Part shown: in pieces, positions 1-10,260 of the stretch
Layout: every line of letters starts with the position of its first letter
How positions within the stretch are numbered: position 1 is the first letter of the stretch
Assembly (NCBI RefSeq): GCF_030269925.1
Contig: NC_085135.1
Coordinates: 9,052,753-9,116,752, forward strand
DNA: 64,000 nucleotides
Direction: 5' to 3'
From: Bombyx mori
Lineage: Eukaryota > Arthropoda > Insecta > Lepidoptera > Bombycidae
The notes under the pieces: generated by a model
Told to the model about the DNA's origin: nothing
The model's database searches: none
What the model saw: only the letters and a program-made list of their open reading frames with translations
Made by a program: the position numbers and the translations under genes

Positions 1-560
1 GTACCCTTGGGACTGGACTCCCTCCAGCCATTCATCCCATCGCCGGGCACCAGAGCTTAGGATTGGGGCATTTTTTAAAGAGGTTTACGTCCTCGCGGCC
101 CCGTGCCTCGCGGCAGCGGCCCCCGTCCCCCACGCGGTGAGGATTACGGGTTGGCCGGCGGCCCGCCGAGTGCAACGAGCAACACGACAGACCACCGCCC
201 GACGCTCAAGAGAGCAACTACGACGAAGCCACGCCGGTATACCGGTACCCCCCTCTGGAGGGCGTGCCCCTGTAGCCGAAGCCGGGGACATGGCGACCAG
301 CGGCCGGAAGATGCGTAAGCAACGCCGGCTCACTTCTCCATCGAAGGGCAGGCCAAAAGTGGCCCACCATCACCCATGGGTTAGGTCCGAAACGGGTCGG
401 ACGTCACCCGAAAAAAAAAAAACAAAAAGGGGAAGAAGGGGAAGAGAGAGGGAGCCCGAGCGTCTCCAGGAGGAACACCCTTCAGCGAGTGAAGGGCGTG
501 GAGAGCCCGCAACTCCCCCTGCTGGTTTTGGTCCGCGTCATCCGATCTCTTTCGTTGCAA
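1..560 (-). mobile_element. R1-clade 5' region, antisense remnant
   Basis: The plus strand here aligns by eye with 59,515-59,900, which is the ORF1 start/5' UTR end of the minus-strand R1 element further right. Shared landmarks are the 'cctccagccat...catcccatcgccggg' opening, 'tgtagccgaagccgggg' near 270 and 'gggcgtggagag' near 495. It is therefore the 5' end of a minus-strand R1-clade copy whose body would lie left of the window. No long homologous frame survives, and a 13-base A run interrupts it near 411. It abuts a plus-strand R1 3' portion, so the two pieces are head to head. An inversion during insertion or two separate copies could explain this. Confidence 0.6.
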
Positions 561-585
561 AGCCTAACTAGGCTACCCTACTCCT

Positions 586-991
586 ACACCTAGCCTACCT
601 ACCTAACACCTAGAAATCCTTGCAACGAAAAAGATCGGACGATACCCCTGGGAGTGGGACTGTTCCCAGAGGATCCCGTTATCCGCCACCTACGGACGCG
701 CCCGGTGGAAGTCCAGCAAAACTCCCCCACAGACGGAGCACCCGGCCACGCAGAGTGCGCGCCGGGGGGCCCGCCCAGGTCCCTCGGGACACCTAGCCTA
801 CCTACCTAACACCTAGAAATCCTTGCAACGAAAAAGACCGGACGATACCCCTGGGAGTGGGACTGTTCCCAGAGGATCCCGTTATCCGCCACCTACGGAC
901 GCGCCCGGTGGAAGTCCAGCAAAACTCCCCCACAGACGGAGCCCCCGGCCACGCAGAGTGCGCGCCGGGGGGCCCGCCCAGGTCCCTCGGG
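586..991. repeat. 203-bp tandem duplication
   Basis: Bases 586-788 repeat as 789-991 with only a few substitutions. Both begin 'acacctagcctacctaccta' and end 'gtccctcggg'. The second unit runs directly into R1 ORF2 sequence at 992. The unit begins with short CCTA/CCTAG repeats and then holds GC-rich sequence I cannot assign. An inverted partner of its 'ttgcaacgaaaaagatcgga' stretch lies at about 539-562, so a short stem could form across 539-637. Confidence 0.95.
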
Positions 992-2367
992 GGCTGATCG
1001 GGTCCTACCTCGAGGATAGATCGGTCGTGTGCACCGGGCACGATGGGACGGTGCTCCGCTTCCCCGTCGAGCGCGGTGTTCCACAGGGGTCGGTCCTTGG
1101 CCCTCTCTTGTGGAACATCGGCTATGACTGGGTTCTGCGGGGCGCCCTTAGCGCTCCTCTCCCGGGTCTGAGTATAGTTTGCTACGCGGACGACACTTTA
1201 GTCGTGGCCCGGGGGAAGGATTTGCGCGAGTCTGCTCGTCTTTCTTGCGCGGGGGTGGCCTTCGTCATTGGCAGGATCCGAAGGCTGGGTCTGGAGGTGG
1301 CGCTCGATAAATCCCAGGCCCTATTGTTTCACGGGGCCCGGAGAGCGCCGCCTCAGGGGGCCCACCTTGTGATCGGAGGCGTCCGCGTTCGCGTCGAGAT
1401 CGAGGCGACCGGGTTACGGTACCTCGGTCTCGTACTGGACGGTCGTTGGAGCTTCCGCACTCACTTTGAGAGATTAGGTCCCCGATTGATGGCGGCTGCC
1501 GGCTCGCTGAGTCGGCTGTTGCCGAACGTCGGGGGGCCTGGCGTGGTGGTGCGCCGCCTCTACACGGTTGTGGTGCGGTCGATGGCACTGTACGGGGCTC
1601 CCGTGTGGTGCCACGCCCTGACCCGCGACAACGTTGCGGCGTTGCGACGTCCGCAGCGCGCGATTGCGGTCAGGGCGGTTCGTGGATACCGCACCGTCTC
1701 GTTCGAGGCGGCGTGCGTGCTAGCTGGGACGCCTCCCTGGGACCTGGAAGCGGAGGCGCTCGCTGCGGATTACGCGTGGCGATGCGATCTCCGCTCCAGG
1801 GGGGAGCCGCGTCCTGGCGCGGCGGAAGTTCGAGCGCGGAAACTTCAATCTCGGCGTGCCGTGCTCGAGGCGTGGTCTCGCCGCCTGGCGGACCCCGCCT
1901 ACGGGCGACGGACCGTCGAGGCGATCCGCCCCGTCCTCTCGGACTGGGTGAATCGCGACCGAGGACGTCTCACCTTCCGGGCGACGCAGGTGCTCACGGG
2001 ACACGGCTGTTTCGGTCGCTACCTGCACCTCGTCGCCCGGAGGGAGCCGACGCCGAAGTGCCACCACTGCAGTGGCTGCAACGAGGACACGGCGGAGCAC
2101 ACGCTCGCGTACTGCCCCGCTTTCGCGGTGCAGCGCCGCGTCCTCGTTGCAAAAATAGGACCGGACTTGTCGCTTCCGACCGTCGTAGCTACGATGCTCG
2201 GCAGCGACGAGTCCTGGCAGGCGATGCTCGACTTCTGCGAGTCCACCATCTCGCAGAAGGAGGTGGCGGAACGGGAGAGGGAGAGCTCTTCTTCCCTCTC
2301 GGCGCCGTGCCGCCGCCGTCGAGCCGGGGTTCGGAGGAGGGCGTTTGTCCAGCTCCAGCCCCTATGA
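992..2367 (+). pseudogene. R1-clade ORF2, 3' part (reverse transcriptase and C-terminus)
   Basis: The frame enters R1-type ORF2 at GSYLEDRSVVCTG and is open to the TGA at 2,367. It keeps the RT signatures RGVPQGSVLGPLLWNIGYDW and CYADDTLVVA (catalytic DD) and a thumb region. A C-terminal zinc-knuckle-like stretch CHHCSGCNEDTAEH matches the CCHC motif found after RT in R1-clade ORF2. Endonuclease and RT motif A, which carries the first catalytic Asp, are missing, because upstream sequence is the unrelated duplicated block at 586-991. The in-frame ATG at 823 lies in that block and is not a real start. The protein closely resembles the ORF2 at 46,247-48,408. A dead 5'-truncated copy. Confidence 0.85.
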
Positions 2368-2979
2368 GGAGGCAGTCTCCTCCCGGTGATGGCCACGGGG
2401 CGACCTAAGGGGGTTGAGGCTGCGCCGCACGCTACCGTCACTCTAGCGCGCTGGCACCAGGAGGACGGGACGGCGCGTCGGCGGCTGCGGACTGCGATGC
2501 GGTCCGCATTTTCGTCGTCGCTGTCGTCGCCGAACATACTGTTGAAGAGCAACCCGGTCGGCGGTGTATCGCGTTCCGACCCGGCAGGCTGGTTCTGGCC
2601 CAGCGGGGTATCCCGGAACACCAGCGGCACCGCCCGGGCGGCCTGGTAGGGCCGCCGTACCGCGGAGACTGACGTCGTTGGTCGTTGACTATCGCCTCGA
2701 CGACCCGTCAGTCGGGCGTCCTCGGGGTGGCGCCGCGTGTCTGGTTGTAGTGTTGACCGCGGGAACCCCCCTACTCTGAACGGGTTCTGACCCCGGACGG
2801 AGATCGGACGTCGGGTGTAAGAGTGCAGGGGAGTCGTTTAGTGGGTGGGCCCTAAAATCCTTGGGCCCGCGATCTGCTCTCAACACCTGCAGATCGTTGA
2901 GTCTCACATACCCCGCGCGCCCCCTAGGCGCGGGGACCTCGTAGGAGGTTCGGCCCCCGGCCCGAGAAAAAAAAAAAAA
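2368..2979 (+). other. R1-clade 3' UTR and poly(A) tail
   Basis: About 600 bp of GC-rich non-coding sequence follows the ORF2 stop and ends in a 13-base A tract at 2,967-2,979, the expected 3' terminus of a target-primed LINE insertion. The junction with AT-rich flank at 2,980 is sharp. A matching target-site duplication cannot be tested because the other end is rearranged or outside the window. Confidence 0.7.
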
Positions 2980-3220
2980 GGGTCACCAGCTTAGGATGAG
3001 GTTACTAACTCACAACTTATATATTTACGGAAAATACAATAGGTACATACAGTTTTATTATAGCTATCTAAGTGGAACTGTGTTCGCTGTATGACCGTTA
3101 CAACTGGACTGTCGTCCCAATATATTTTTCCTACAAGCATGGAATGGTGAAGATGACACCTTGCATTACGTAGCCAGGTAACACGCCACGTACGTTATTA
3201 AGCATGTGTGTGTGAGCCTA
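2980..3220. other. unassigned AT-rich sequence
   Basis: A short stretch between the R1 tail and the truncated CR1-like copy. I see no long ORF, inverted termini or similarity to other parts of the window. Confidence 0.5.
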
Positions 3221-3901
3221 CAAGCAGCTTTCTCGATATATATTTAATAATTCCCTCACTAGCCCTTTTCAATCTGGGCTTAGACCAGGCCACAGTATCA
3301 TTTCCGCGCTTCTGAAAGTGACAAGTGATATCAGGGTGGGTTTGGAAAAATCCAAAATCACTATACTAGTTTTGGTTGATTTCTCAAACGCGTTTAACAC
3401 CGTTTGTCCGATATCCTTCTTTCCATCCTCTCCCATCTCAACGTCTCAAAAGGGGCGTTGGATTGGTTCTCTTCCTGGATGGGTTAAGGGGCGTCAGCAA
3501 TCTGTTCGTAATGACTAATTCTCATCAAACTGGTGTAATCTTGAATCTGGGGTCCCACAAGGCGGTGTCCTCTCTGCTCTCTTGTTTTCAATTTTTATAA
3601 ATTTTCTCACCCCTGAGCTACGGTGTGCATTTCATCTTTACGCCGATGATCTACAACTGAATGCACAAACCGATGTTGATCACGTATCGGACACTATTAC
3701 CAAATTAAACCATGATTTAAAATCAATCAAAAATTGGTCCGATAGGTTTGGTCTGGCGGTGAATCCTACCAAATGCCAAGCGATAATTGTTGATAGCCAT
3801 CGAAATATGAGTAAAATCAGTAATTGTTGTTTTCAATGATATAATCATCCCCTTTAGCCAAGACGTCAAAAATCTTGAATTACACATTGACACTACACTT
3901 G
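3221..3901 (+). pseudogene. CR1-like ORF2 fragment, part A (RT palm)
   Basis: This matches the complement of 39,5xx-40,26x in the nearly complete CR1-like copy. RT motif A is readable as VLVDFSNAFNTV and motif C as HLYADDLQLN, in different frames. At least two frameshifts lie between them, near 3,410 and 3,560, and motif B is degraded. The 5' truncation point is about 3,221, where similarity starts at 'caagcagctttctcg'. Similarity stops at 3,901, where a 4.3-kb insertion begins, and resumes at 8,206 with about ten bases lost. A decayed copy. Confidence 0.85.
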
Positions 3902-5009
3902 TATGTATTGTAGTCCTAGGGTACCCCGCTGGTACATAGTAGACATGCGTAGTTCCGGACCGAAATAGTTCCTGGAACTATGTCCTCATATGGAACTATA
4001 ACATTCAATCCGAGTTGTCAAAATTAACATGTTCAGAAAGCTCCATTTCCATTCCAAGTGTACTGTTATGCAGGAACTACGAACGCGTTGAACATGACGG
4101 ACATTCGGACATGATTAGAGCATAGGTATCGCGCGGCGCGGAGGCGTGGCGCGGCGAGTCCACCCGAATGAGTCCCGAACCGACACGAGTCCACGTAAAG
4201 AGATAAGGCGAAATATGGCGCTAATACGAGGGAGTGAGATGGAGCGAGTGCATTGCAACTGCGTGTGGAGTTCTTTCACATTACATTTTTATGAATATTG
4301 AAGTTATATTCTACGACCTACGTGTTACAGTCGATAGTTGAATGAATTAAAATGTTTTGCTTAGGATTTTGACCTTGACCATGCATCATTCTTACGAGCA
4401 CTTAACCTTAAGTGTTTGTAGACCATTTCTTAGAAAATCATAATAAAAAATTAGAGAATTTTAAAACATTCACCATTTTCGCTAGTTTTGTTAGCTACAT
4501 TACGTAATGAAAATAAAATATATTGTTATCTCGGTTATGGGAAAAAGGTTGTAAAGCTAAAACGAGCTCAATATGTTGTATATCAGAATAACGTGGTATT
4601 TTAATTGACAATTGATAGGTTATAGTTTCCGGTGCATCGTACAATACATTGAAAAATAATGAAAGTAGTAGAGTAATTGAAATTATGACAAAGTGGAATA
4701 GTACATTAATAAATTATGAAACAAACTAACAATGAACCTAAAATTAAAAACCTTACAAAATAATAATTATAGTAATAATTGCCATCAGCGGCAATCTATT
4801 TTTATAGTGTTTTTAAAAAATTGTATTTTAATACCTTTTTTGAAAAATATTGTGTAATTAATGATAATTTAATACGTGATTCGCTACACTACAAACAGCT
4901 ACTAGACTTAACATGTCCGCGGAACTTAACAGTTCCGCGAACATGTTTACTGGAACTAGTTCCGACACTCTAAAGAACGATGTCATGTTCAATCCTTTTC
5001 CGAACATGA
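3902..5009. mobile_element. unidentified non-coding segment, possible non-autonomous DNA element
   Basis: About 1.1 kb with no convincing coding frame. It is AT-rich except for a GC-rich patch at about 4,127-4,165. Several short palindromes built on GGAACTA/TAGTTCC occur near both edges (about 3,965-3,985 and 4,950-4,962), plus a strong hairpin at 4,910-4,947. The two edges share weak inverted similarity (GTAC...TAGAC...GCG). This could be a non-autonomous DNA transposon that replaced the 3' end of the neighbouring RTE element, or a 3' UTR I do not recognise. I found no clear terminal inverted repeat or target-site duplication. Confidence 0.35.
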
Positions 5010-6732
5010 TTAGCGCACGTCTAGTACATAGGGCCCTCACAAGTTGTCTCCCCTTTACTCTGTCTTGCGCTTGCTCTTTGACATCACTCCAGGTCACGTT
5101 GGCAGTCCTCATCTCACTCTCTACGGTGCGTCGCCAAGTGTGTACAGGGCGACCAGGTCTTCTCCTGCCAAGCGGTTGCCACTCAAACGCGATTGATGCT
5201 GCGTTGACTCCGCTGCACCGTAGAGTGTGTCCTATCCAACGCCATTTCCGATGAGCAATGTCTTGCGTGATGGGATTTTGGTCGCATTTAGTCCAAAGGT
5301 CTTTATTAGAGATAGTGACTGGCCAGAATATGCAGAGTATCGACCTCAAGCACTTATTTACAAATACCTGCAGTCGGTTCGTGAGTGTCTTGGTCACTCT
5401 CCAGGTCTCACATCCGAACAGGAGAACACTCTTGACAATGGAGTCGAACAGGGTCAGCTTGATCCGACGAGTCATGACACTTGACTCCCAGACTGGTTTC
5501 AACTGCGCGAAAGCACCCCTGGCTTTCCTAATTCGTATCTCTATATCTTCGTCCGAACCACCCTGATTTGATATGGAACTCCCCAGATATGTAAACTTCT
5601 GTGCTGACTTCAACACACAGTCTTGGAGCTTTAGGGGAGTAGTGTTTTTTGACATTACTCGCATGTCGACAGTTTTGTTGGTATTGATACGCAAGCCTCT
5701 TTTCTCCGCAGATATACGGAGGTCTTCAAGTTTTGCTTGCATTTGATCCAAAGTCGGCGTCATCAACACTATGTCATCTGCATAGTCAAGGTCTTCCAAG
5801 ATATTTTCGCTCCATTCAATGCCCCGAGGTGTCGTCACCACTTCCCGCATTATGTCATCCAGTAACATAATGAATAGTAACGGAGACAGGAGACAGCCCT
5901 GCTTAACACCCGCTGTCATCTCAATAGGGGCTCCCAGGACTTGGTCATGCACGACTCTACATGTACTACCTCTGTATAAGGCCTGGATTATACCAATGAT
6001 TTTATTTGGTATACCTCTTTGTTTTAAGCAGGCCCACATTTTGCTCCACTGTACAGTGTCAAACGCTTTCTCAAAGTCTACAAACGTAAGAATCATTTCA
6101 GTCTGCCATTCAACACTTTGTTCTATGAGGATGCGAAGAGTGTTTGTATGGTCTGTGCATGATCGGCCCGGTAAGAAACCTGCTTGCTCCTCCCGAAGAG
6201 TTCCAGTGATCTTTTTGGACATCCGGTTTAGAAGTAATCTAGCCAAGACCTTTGCTGCGCAAGGAAGAAGTGTAATGCCACTCCAGTTGTCACAAGAAGA
6301 CAAATCGCCCTTCTTCGGAACTTTCACGAGTAGTCCCTGCTTCCATTGAGACGGTATTTGCTCAGTCTCCCAAATCCTTACGATGAGCGGATATAGCAAG
6401 CTTGCAGATCTCGGTGCATCAGCCTTCAGCATTTCGGCATTGATATTGTCAATACCGGGGGCCTTACCTGGTTTCAGCTGTTTAATTGCCTGTACTATTT
6501 CATTAAAGGTGGGCGGTGCAATAGGTATATCCAAAGGCAAGTCGGGTACTGATATTCCGTCTGTGGGTTGGGACTGACATTTGGACAGCAACTTAGTAAA
6601 GTGTTCCGTCCATCGCACGAGGTGCTCTTCCATGGTACATAGTAGCTGACCCGAGTAGTCTTTCAGTGGTTTTTTCCGTGGATGATGTTTTTTGTTTATT
6701 ATCCGCTTGGTGACATCGTAAAGCTCTTTCAT
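4858..6732 (-). CDS. RTE reverse transcriptase domain (second half of a split ORF)
   Basis: RT motifs in order: KPGKAPGIDNINAEM (about residue 93), a QAGFLPGRSCTDH stretch, FVDFEKAFDTVQW (motif A Asp), GVKQGCLLSPLLFIMLLDDI (motif B) and LDYADDIVLM (catalytic DD). A thumb region and a C-terminal RKWRWIGHTLRC stretch typical of this LINE group follow. Homology ends near ALCTRR at about 5,020; the last ~55 codons read through into unrelated DNA. The frame begins at the ATG at 6,732 only because a TAA sits two codons upstream. It is in the same frame as the endonuclease ORF, so the two are one gene with an internal stop. Without suppression of that stop no full protein is made. Confidence 0.85.
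   Translation of the reverse strand: MKELYDVTKRIINKKHHPRKKPLKDYSGQLLCTMEEHLVRWTEHFTKLLSKCQSQPTDGISVPDLPLDIPIAPPTFNEIVQAIKQLKPGKAPGIDNINAEMLKADAPRSASLLYPLIVRIWETEQIPSQWKQGLLVKVPKKGDLSSCDNWSGITLLPCAAKVLARLLLNRMSKKITGTLREEQAGFLPGRSCTDHTNTLRILIEQSVEWQTEMILTFVDFEKAFDTVQWSKMWACLKQRGIPNKIIGIIQALYRGSTCRVVHDQVLGAPIEMTAGVKQGCLLSPLLFIMLLDDIMREVVTTPRGIEWSENILEDLDYADDIVLMTPTLDQMQAKLEDLRISAEKRGLRINTNKTVDMRVMSKNTTPLKLQDCVLKSAQKFTYLGSSISNQGGSDEDIEIRIRKARGAFAQLKPVWESSVMTRRIKLTLFDSIVKSVLLFGCETWRVTKTLTNRLQVFVNKCLRSILCIFWPVTISNKDLWTKCDQNPITQDIAHRKWRWIGHTLRCSGVNAASIAFEWQPLGRRRPGRPVHTWRRTVESEMRTANVTWSDVKEQAQDRVKGRQLVRALCTRRALIMFGKGLNMTSFFRVSELVPVNMFAELLSSADMLSLVAVCSVANHVLNYH
4910..4947. repeat. 16-bp inverted repeat (hairpin)
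   Basis: AACATGTCCGCGGAAC (4,910-4,925) pairs with GTTCCGCGAACATGTT (4,932-4,947) with one mismatch and a 6-base loop. It lies just downstream of the RTE coding end. Confidence 0.85.
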
Positions 6733-6735
6733 ATC

Positions 6736-7965
6736 TTACCTCTTGGCTGCCAATTTTGCTCGGTCTGCTAGCTCATCGATTGCATTTCGCTGATCTCTCC
6801 TAGCCAGCTTTCTAATTACTAATCGCATGGATGAGTATTCCCGACGCAACATAGCATCTGAAGGGGAGCCTAAAATCTGAGTGTTCAAAAGTTGCCTCTT
6901 CTCAATGGCTGCCCAAAGCTCTGCTGACATCCAAGGTTCTTGCTTTGTATTGGTATACCCCAATACTTCCTTAGCAGCTTTATTATAAGCACCACGTATG
7001 CGGTCCCACGTCTCGTCCATCTGCTCATCCTCTATTTCCTTAAGCAGCTCGAAACTATTTTTGAGAGATAAGCTGAACTTCTCTCGGCAATTGCTATCTT
7101 CCAGTTTTCGGATATTAAATTTTCTAGCTGCTTTATCTGGCTTTCTGTGGGGAACTGCTATTTTAAGACGAACTTCCGCTACCACCAGATGGTGATCACT
7201 GTCAATGTCTGCGCCACGCTTATTTCGCACATCAAGAAGAGAAGAGCGCCATGTCTTACTGATAGCTACGTGATCGATTTGGTTCTTTGTCTTTCCGTCC
7301 GGTGATATCCAAGTAACTTTATGACATTCCTTATGCTTAAATAGGGTACCTCCAATAACTAGACCATGATCACCGAAAAGTTCTCCGTTTTCGTTAATAG
7401 TTAAGGTTGCCCCATATTGTCCCATGTAATATTCGCGGTCTACATTGTCATTTCCCATCTTCGCATTTATGTCGCCCATGAGAATCACGATATCTTGTTT
7501 CTTGATGCCTTTGAGTGTATGCCCCAGCTGTTCGTAGAATTGTGACTTTACATCGGTCGAAGCAGAGTTAGTGGGAGCGTAGCATTGTATCACCGTCACC
7601 TTCCGTACTCGTGTCGAAAATCTGGCGCATATTATTCGTTCCGAGACTGGCTTCCAAGAGAGTAAGCTACTGTTAGCGCTGCGGCTTAGCAGCATACCCA
7701 CGCCATACTCTCGGGTCGCATCCTCTTCCTTACCACTGTACAATAACGAGTATCCAAAATCACATTGCGTTTCTCCAAAACCGTTCCATCTCGTCTCACT
7801 CAATCCAAGAATGTGAATGTTGTATTCTTTCATGACTTTAGCCACTTGGGGTAGCCGTTCAAGTCGAGTCATGGTCCTTACATTCCAACACCCAATTCGT
7901 GTCCGTAATTTCGCGCCAAAAGTCGTTGTTAAAGGGTTCCGGTTATTACTTGCTTTGGGTTTCAT
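6736..7965 (-). CDS. RTE endonuclease domain (first half of a split ORF)
   Basis: The N-terminal half is an exonuclease/endonuclease/phosphatase fold of the LINE type: IGCWNVRTM (about residue 24), LGLSETRWNG, YAPTN, VILMGDINAKMGND and the terminal DSDHHLVVAEV with the catalytic Asp-His. It nicks target DNA to prime reverse transcription. The ORF ends LAAKR-TAA; the next codons are GAT ATG AAA, the start of the RT half in the same frame. That position lies in the linker between the two domains, so the stop is most simply a point nonsense mutation. Otherwise the 409 residues are continuous. Confidence 0.85.
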   Translation of the reverse strand: MKPKASNNRNPLTTTFGAKLRTRIGCWNVRTMTRLERLPQVAKVMKEYNIHILGLSETRWNGFGETQCDFGYSLLYSGKEEDATREYGVGMLLSRSANSSLLSWKPVSERIICARFSTRVRKVTVIQCYAPTNSASTDVKSQFYEQLGHTLKGIKKQDIVILMGDINAKMGNDNVDREYYMGQYGATLTINENGELFGDHGLVIGGTLFKHKECHKVTWISPDGKTKNQIDHVAISKTWRSSLLDVRNKRGADIDSDHHLVVAEVRLKIAVPHRKPDKAARKFNIRKLEDSNCREKFSLSLKNSFELLKEIEDEQMDETWDRIRGAYNKAAKEVLGYTNTKQEPWMSAELWAAIEKRQLLNTQILGSPSDAMLRREYSSMRLVIRKLARRDQRNAIDELADRAKLAAKR

Positions 7966-8205
7966 AAACTATTTAAATTTAAGAACTTGCAGGTGTTTAG
8001 CCCACAGAGTCCCGATCACGGTGATGGGGCTGCCATCATTGTGTCCGTGCCCATAGAGCCAGACTTTCTGAACAAATGGTTCACGGCTCCTGGTAGCCTT
8101 ACTGCGCGTGTTAGCTCACATTGGTTTTACGGTCAATACTCTCTGGACTAACCCTCCTCCTTTTGCATCCGGGCTTGGGACCGGCAATGGCGGAGTTTAT
8201 ATATG
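7966..8205 (-). other. RTE 5' leader
   Basis: About 240 bp between the endonuclease ATG and the point where CR1-like sequence resumes. It has no ORF or clear repeat and probably includes the RTE 5' UTR. Confidence 0.4.
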
Positions 8206-8972
8206 GCAAATAACATCCATTAGTCAAAAAGTCATCAGGTCCTTGCGATCTCTCTATCGGCAAAAAAATATGCTACCATCGAATGTAAAGGCCATGCTCG
8301 TGCAGACTTTAATTTTCCCTATGGTAGACTACGGTGATGGGTGCTACTATGACCTGAATGCAGATCTTCTCAACAAACTAGACCGCCTTCTCAATAATTG
8401 CATTCGATTCGTTTTTAATATTAGAAAATATGATCATGTGTCCGCGCATCGAACTCGTCGGAAATGGTTACCGATCCGTCAGCGTAGAGAGGAAAGAGCG
8501 CTGACTGCCTAATTTTCTCTTTAGGACTCTGCCTCCTCACCCTCTTACTTAAAATCGCATTTTAGAAACTTGAACGCAAGCCATGAGAGAAGTCTACGTT
8601 CCTCACATAATCGTCTCTTACAATGTCCTATCCATCGCTCAGATTTTTTACATTCTTCTTTTATTGTACAGTCCATAATATTATGGAATTCGCTTCCCAA
8701 AAAAATCAGGATGACCAGCAATCGCTTTACTTTTAAACTCAAAGTTCGCGAATACATCCACAAAAAACTGGAAGAATCATCTCCAAACTAATTTATTTTA
8801 TTTTTCAATTATTATTATTATTATTTTTTTAGCCATTCTTAATTATAATACTAAATTGTGTATTTTCATGTGTATTTATATATTATTGCTTTACATGTAT
8901 ATTATAGTGTGTGTAATTATGTGTATGTATGTATTTTATTATTTTATACATACGTATATTAAATTGTAGTAT
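8206..8972 (+). pseudogene. CR1-like ORF2 fragment, part B (C-terminus and 3' UTR)
   Basis: The continuation of the fragment at 3,221-3,901. It reads ITSISQKVIRSLRSLYR onward, matching the C-terminal domain of the ORF at 39,109-41,937. A stop at 8,510 and a small deletion break the frame. The last part (to about 8,790) reads through CPIHRSDF into a further ~47 residues ending EESSPN, showing the true C-terminus that the other copy has lost to a nonsense mutation. AT-rich 3' UTR follows to about 8,972, where it is cut by the end of a minus-strand RTE-type fragment. Confidence 0.85.
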
Positions 8973-10017
8973 ATTTACTGTTCACCATCTACAGTGACGC
9001 AGCATTGCATGTCGTCATGCAGGAGTCTAAGAAGCGCCACAAAATTTTCCGTGCATCCGAGTTTCCGTAACACCAGCCACAAGGCTTCGCGAGGCACGCT
9101 GTCAAAAGCCTTCTCCAGGTCAACAAAACAGAGGTACAGCTGACGACCCTGTTCTCTGCTCTTTTCTTGTAGTTGACGCACAGAGAAGATCGCTTCGCAT
9201 GTGCCTCGATCCGATCGGAAGTCAAACTGAGTTTCGGGCAGGATCTTTTCAGATAAGTCCTTTAGGCGGTTTAAGAGTACCCTAGCAAAGACCTTTCCCG
9301 GGGCCGATAGGAGCGAAATACCGCGGTAGGAGTCGCAGTCAGATCGGTCGCCCCTGTTCTTATAGAGAGCAGTTATGCGCGATACTTTAAAGCTATCCGG
9401 AACGCGCTCTTCCTCCCACATACGAACAAACAGTTCCCAAACCAACGTGTGCAAATCCTCTCCATCGTACTTGATCAGCTCTCCTGGCAAAAGGTCAGCG
9501 CCAGCTGCCCTTTTATTTTTTTCTGTCTGATGGCAGTAACAACCTCGTCACGCAATAGGGGCTCGTCCAGCTCAAGGGCAAGAGGGAGTTGAGGCATTAA
9601 AGCGATGCTTTGCAGATCTGCTGATCGATCCACATTCAGCAGGGCATTGAAGTGCTCTGCCCAGCGCCTTAGTACATCCTCCTTGCATGTTAAGAGGTGC
9701 CTACTATCTAGAGCCCTTAAAGGAACCTTTGCATGCATGTACCCATCAGCTTGCGCACCTCGCTATAAAACTCACCGAGCTGGTTTGTGTCAGTGAGCCA
9801 TTGCATATGAATAGCTTTGTCCTGCAACCACTTGTCTTTTATTTGTCGAGATAGCTTGCGCAATTCGAGGTCGCTAGCTTTGACCGCCGCAACGCTTCCT
9901 TTACGCCTTCTGTGCTGTCACAAGAGATCACGGTGTTTGTCGAGTGCCGCCCGCAAAACTTCATCATTTCCATCAAACCAGTCTTCATTACGACGGCGTT
10001 TCCTACCCAGTGCAATT
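8973..10017 (-). pseudogene. RTE-type (RTE-X-like) RT fragment, 3'-truncated
   Basis: The minus strand encodes the linker and first half of an RT: VLRRWAEHFNALLN, then ELIKYDGEDLH, SYRGISLLSAPGKVFARV, CFVDLEKAFDSVPREAL (motif A Asp) and LLHDDMQCCV. A one-base frameshift sits at the T7 run at about 9,516-9,522. The element is cut at 8,973, before motifs B and C, and the terminal TAA comes from the junction sequence. It is the downstream half of the gene whose endonuclease lies at 15,175-16,151. The halves are separated by Jockey copy 1, and the 12-bp duplication at both junctions proves the interruption. Non-functional. Confidence 0.8.
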
Positions 10018-10260
10018 TTTTTTTTTTTTTTTATGATTGAAGGATTACTGGTGGCCCGGAGGCCTTTCCAGTTTCACCAGGACAGGTGGGCGAGCAAAGG
10101 CTCAGCCAGGAGGGGTGGGATTTGCTAACAGCTACCCGAGCGCCTCCGAAGGAGACCTAACAGCTCAAGAGCAGCTGCTTCGCGAATGAATCTACTACCG
10201 GATCGGAATCGCGACCCGCTGAGAAGATCCGGCGAGAAACTCAGCGAGCTGATTCATGGG
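10018..10260 (-). other. Jockey copy 1 3' UTR and poly(A)
   Basis: A T run on the plus strand marks the poly(A) tail. The ~230 bp up to the ORF2 stop holds the conserved 3' UTR, shared almost base for base with 19,001-19,227, including 'gatccggcgagaaactcagc'. I associate this sequence with very abundant silkworm repeats (from memory). Confidence 0.85.

Larger units (their letters stand above)
5010..8205 (-). mobile_element. RTE-type non-LTR retrotransposon, nearly complete coding part
   Basis: A minus-strand LINE with an apurinic-like endonuclease followed by a reverse transcriptase, the one-ORF layout usual for the RTE group. It interrupts the CR1-like copy (3,221-3,901 and 8,206-8,972). 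The ends are uncertain. The left edge merges with an unidentified segment and the right edge (about 7,966-8,205) is a short leader with no obvious motif. Confidence 0.75.

Noticed and set aside
137..571. 144-codon plus-strand frame
   Set aside because: It lies antisense in an R1 5' region, is low in complexity and Arg/Lys-rich, and has no motif.
1605..2408. 267-codon frame overlapping the R1 RT
   Set aside because: A GC-rich shadow of the RT frame with no recognisable domain.
4127..4165. GC-rich patch as a CpG-island promoter
   Set aside because: Very short, with no adjacent gene; more likely part of a mobile element.
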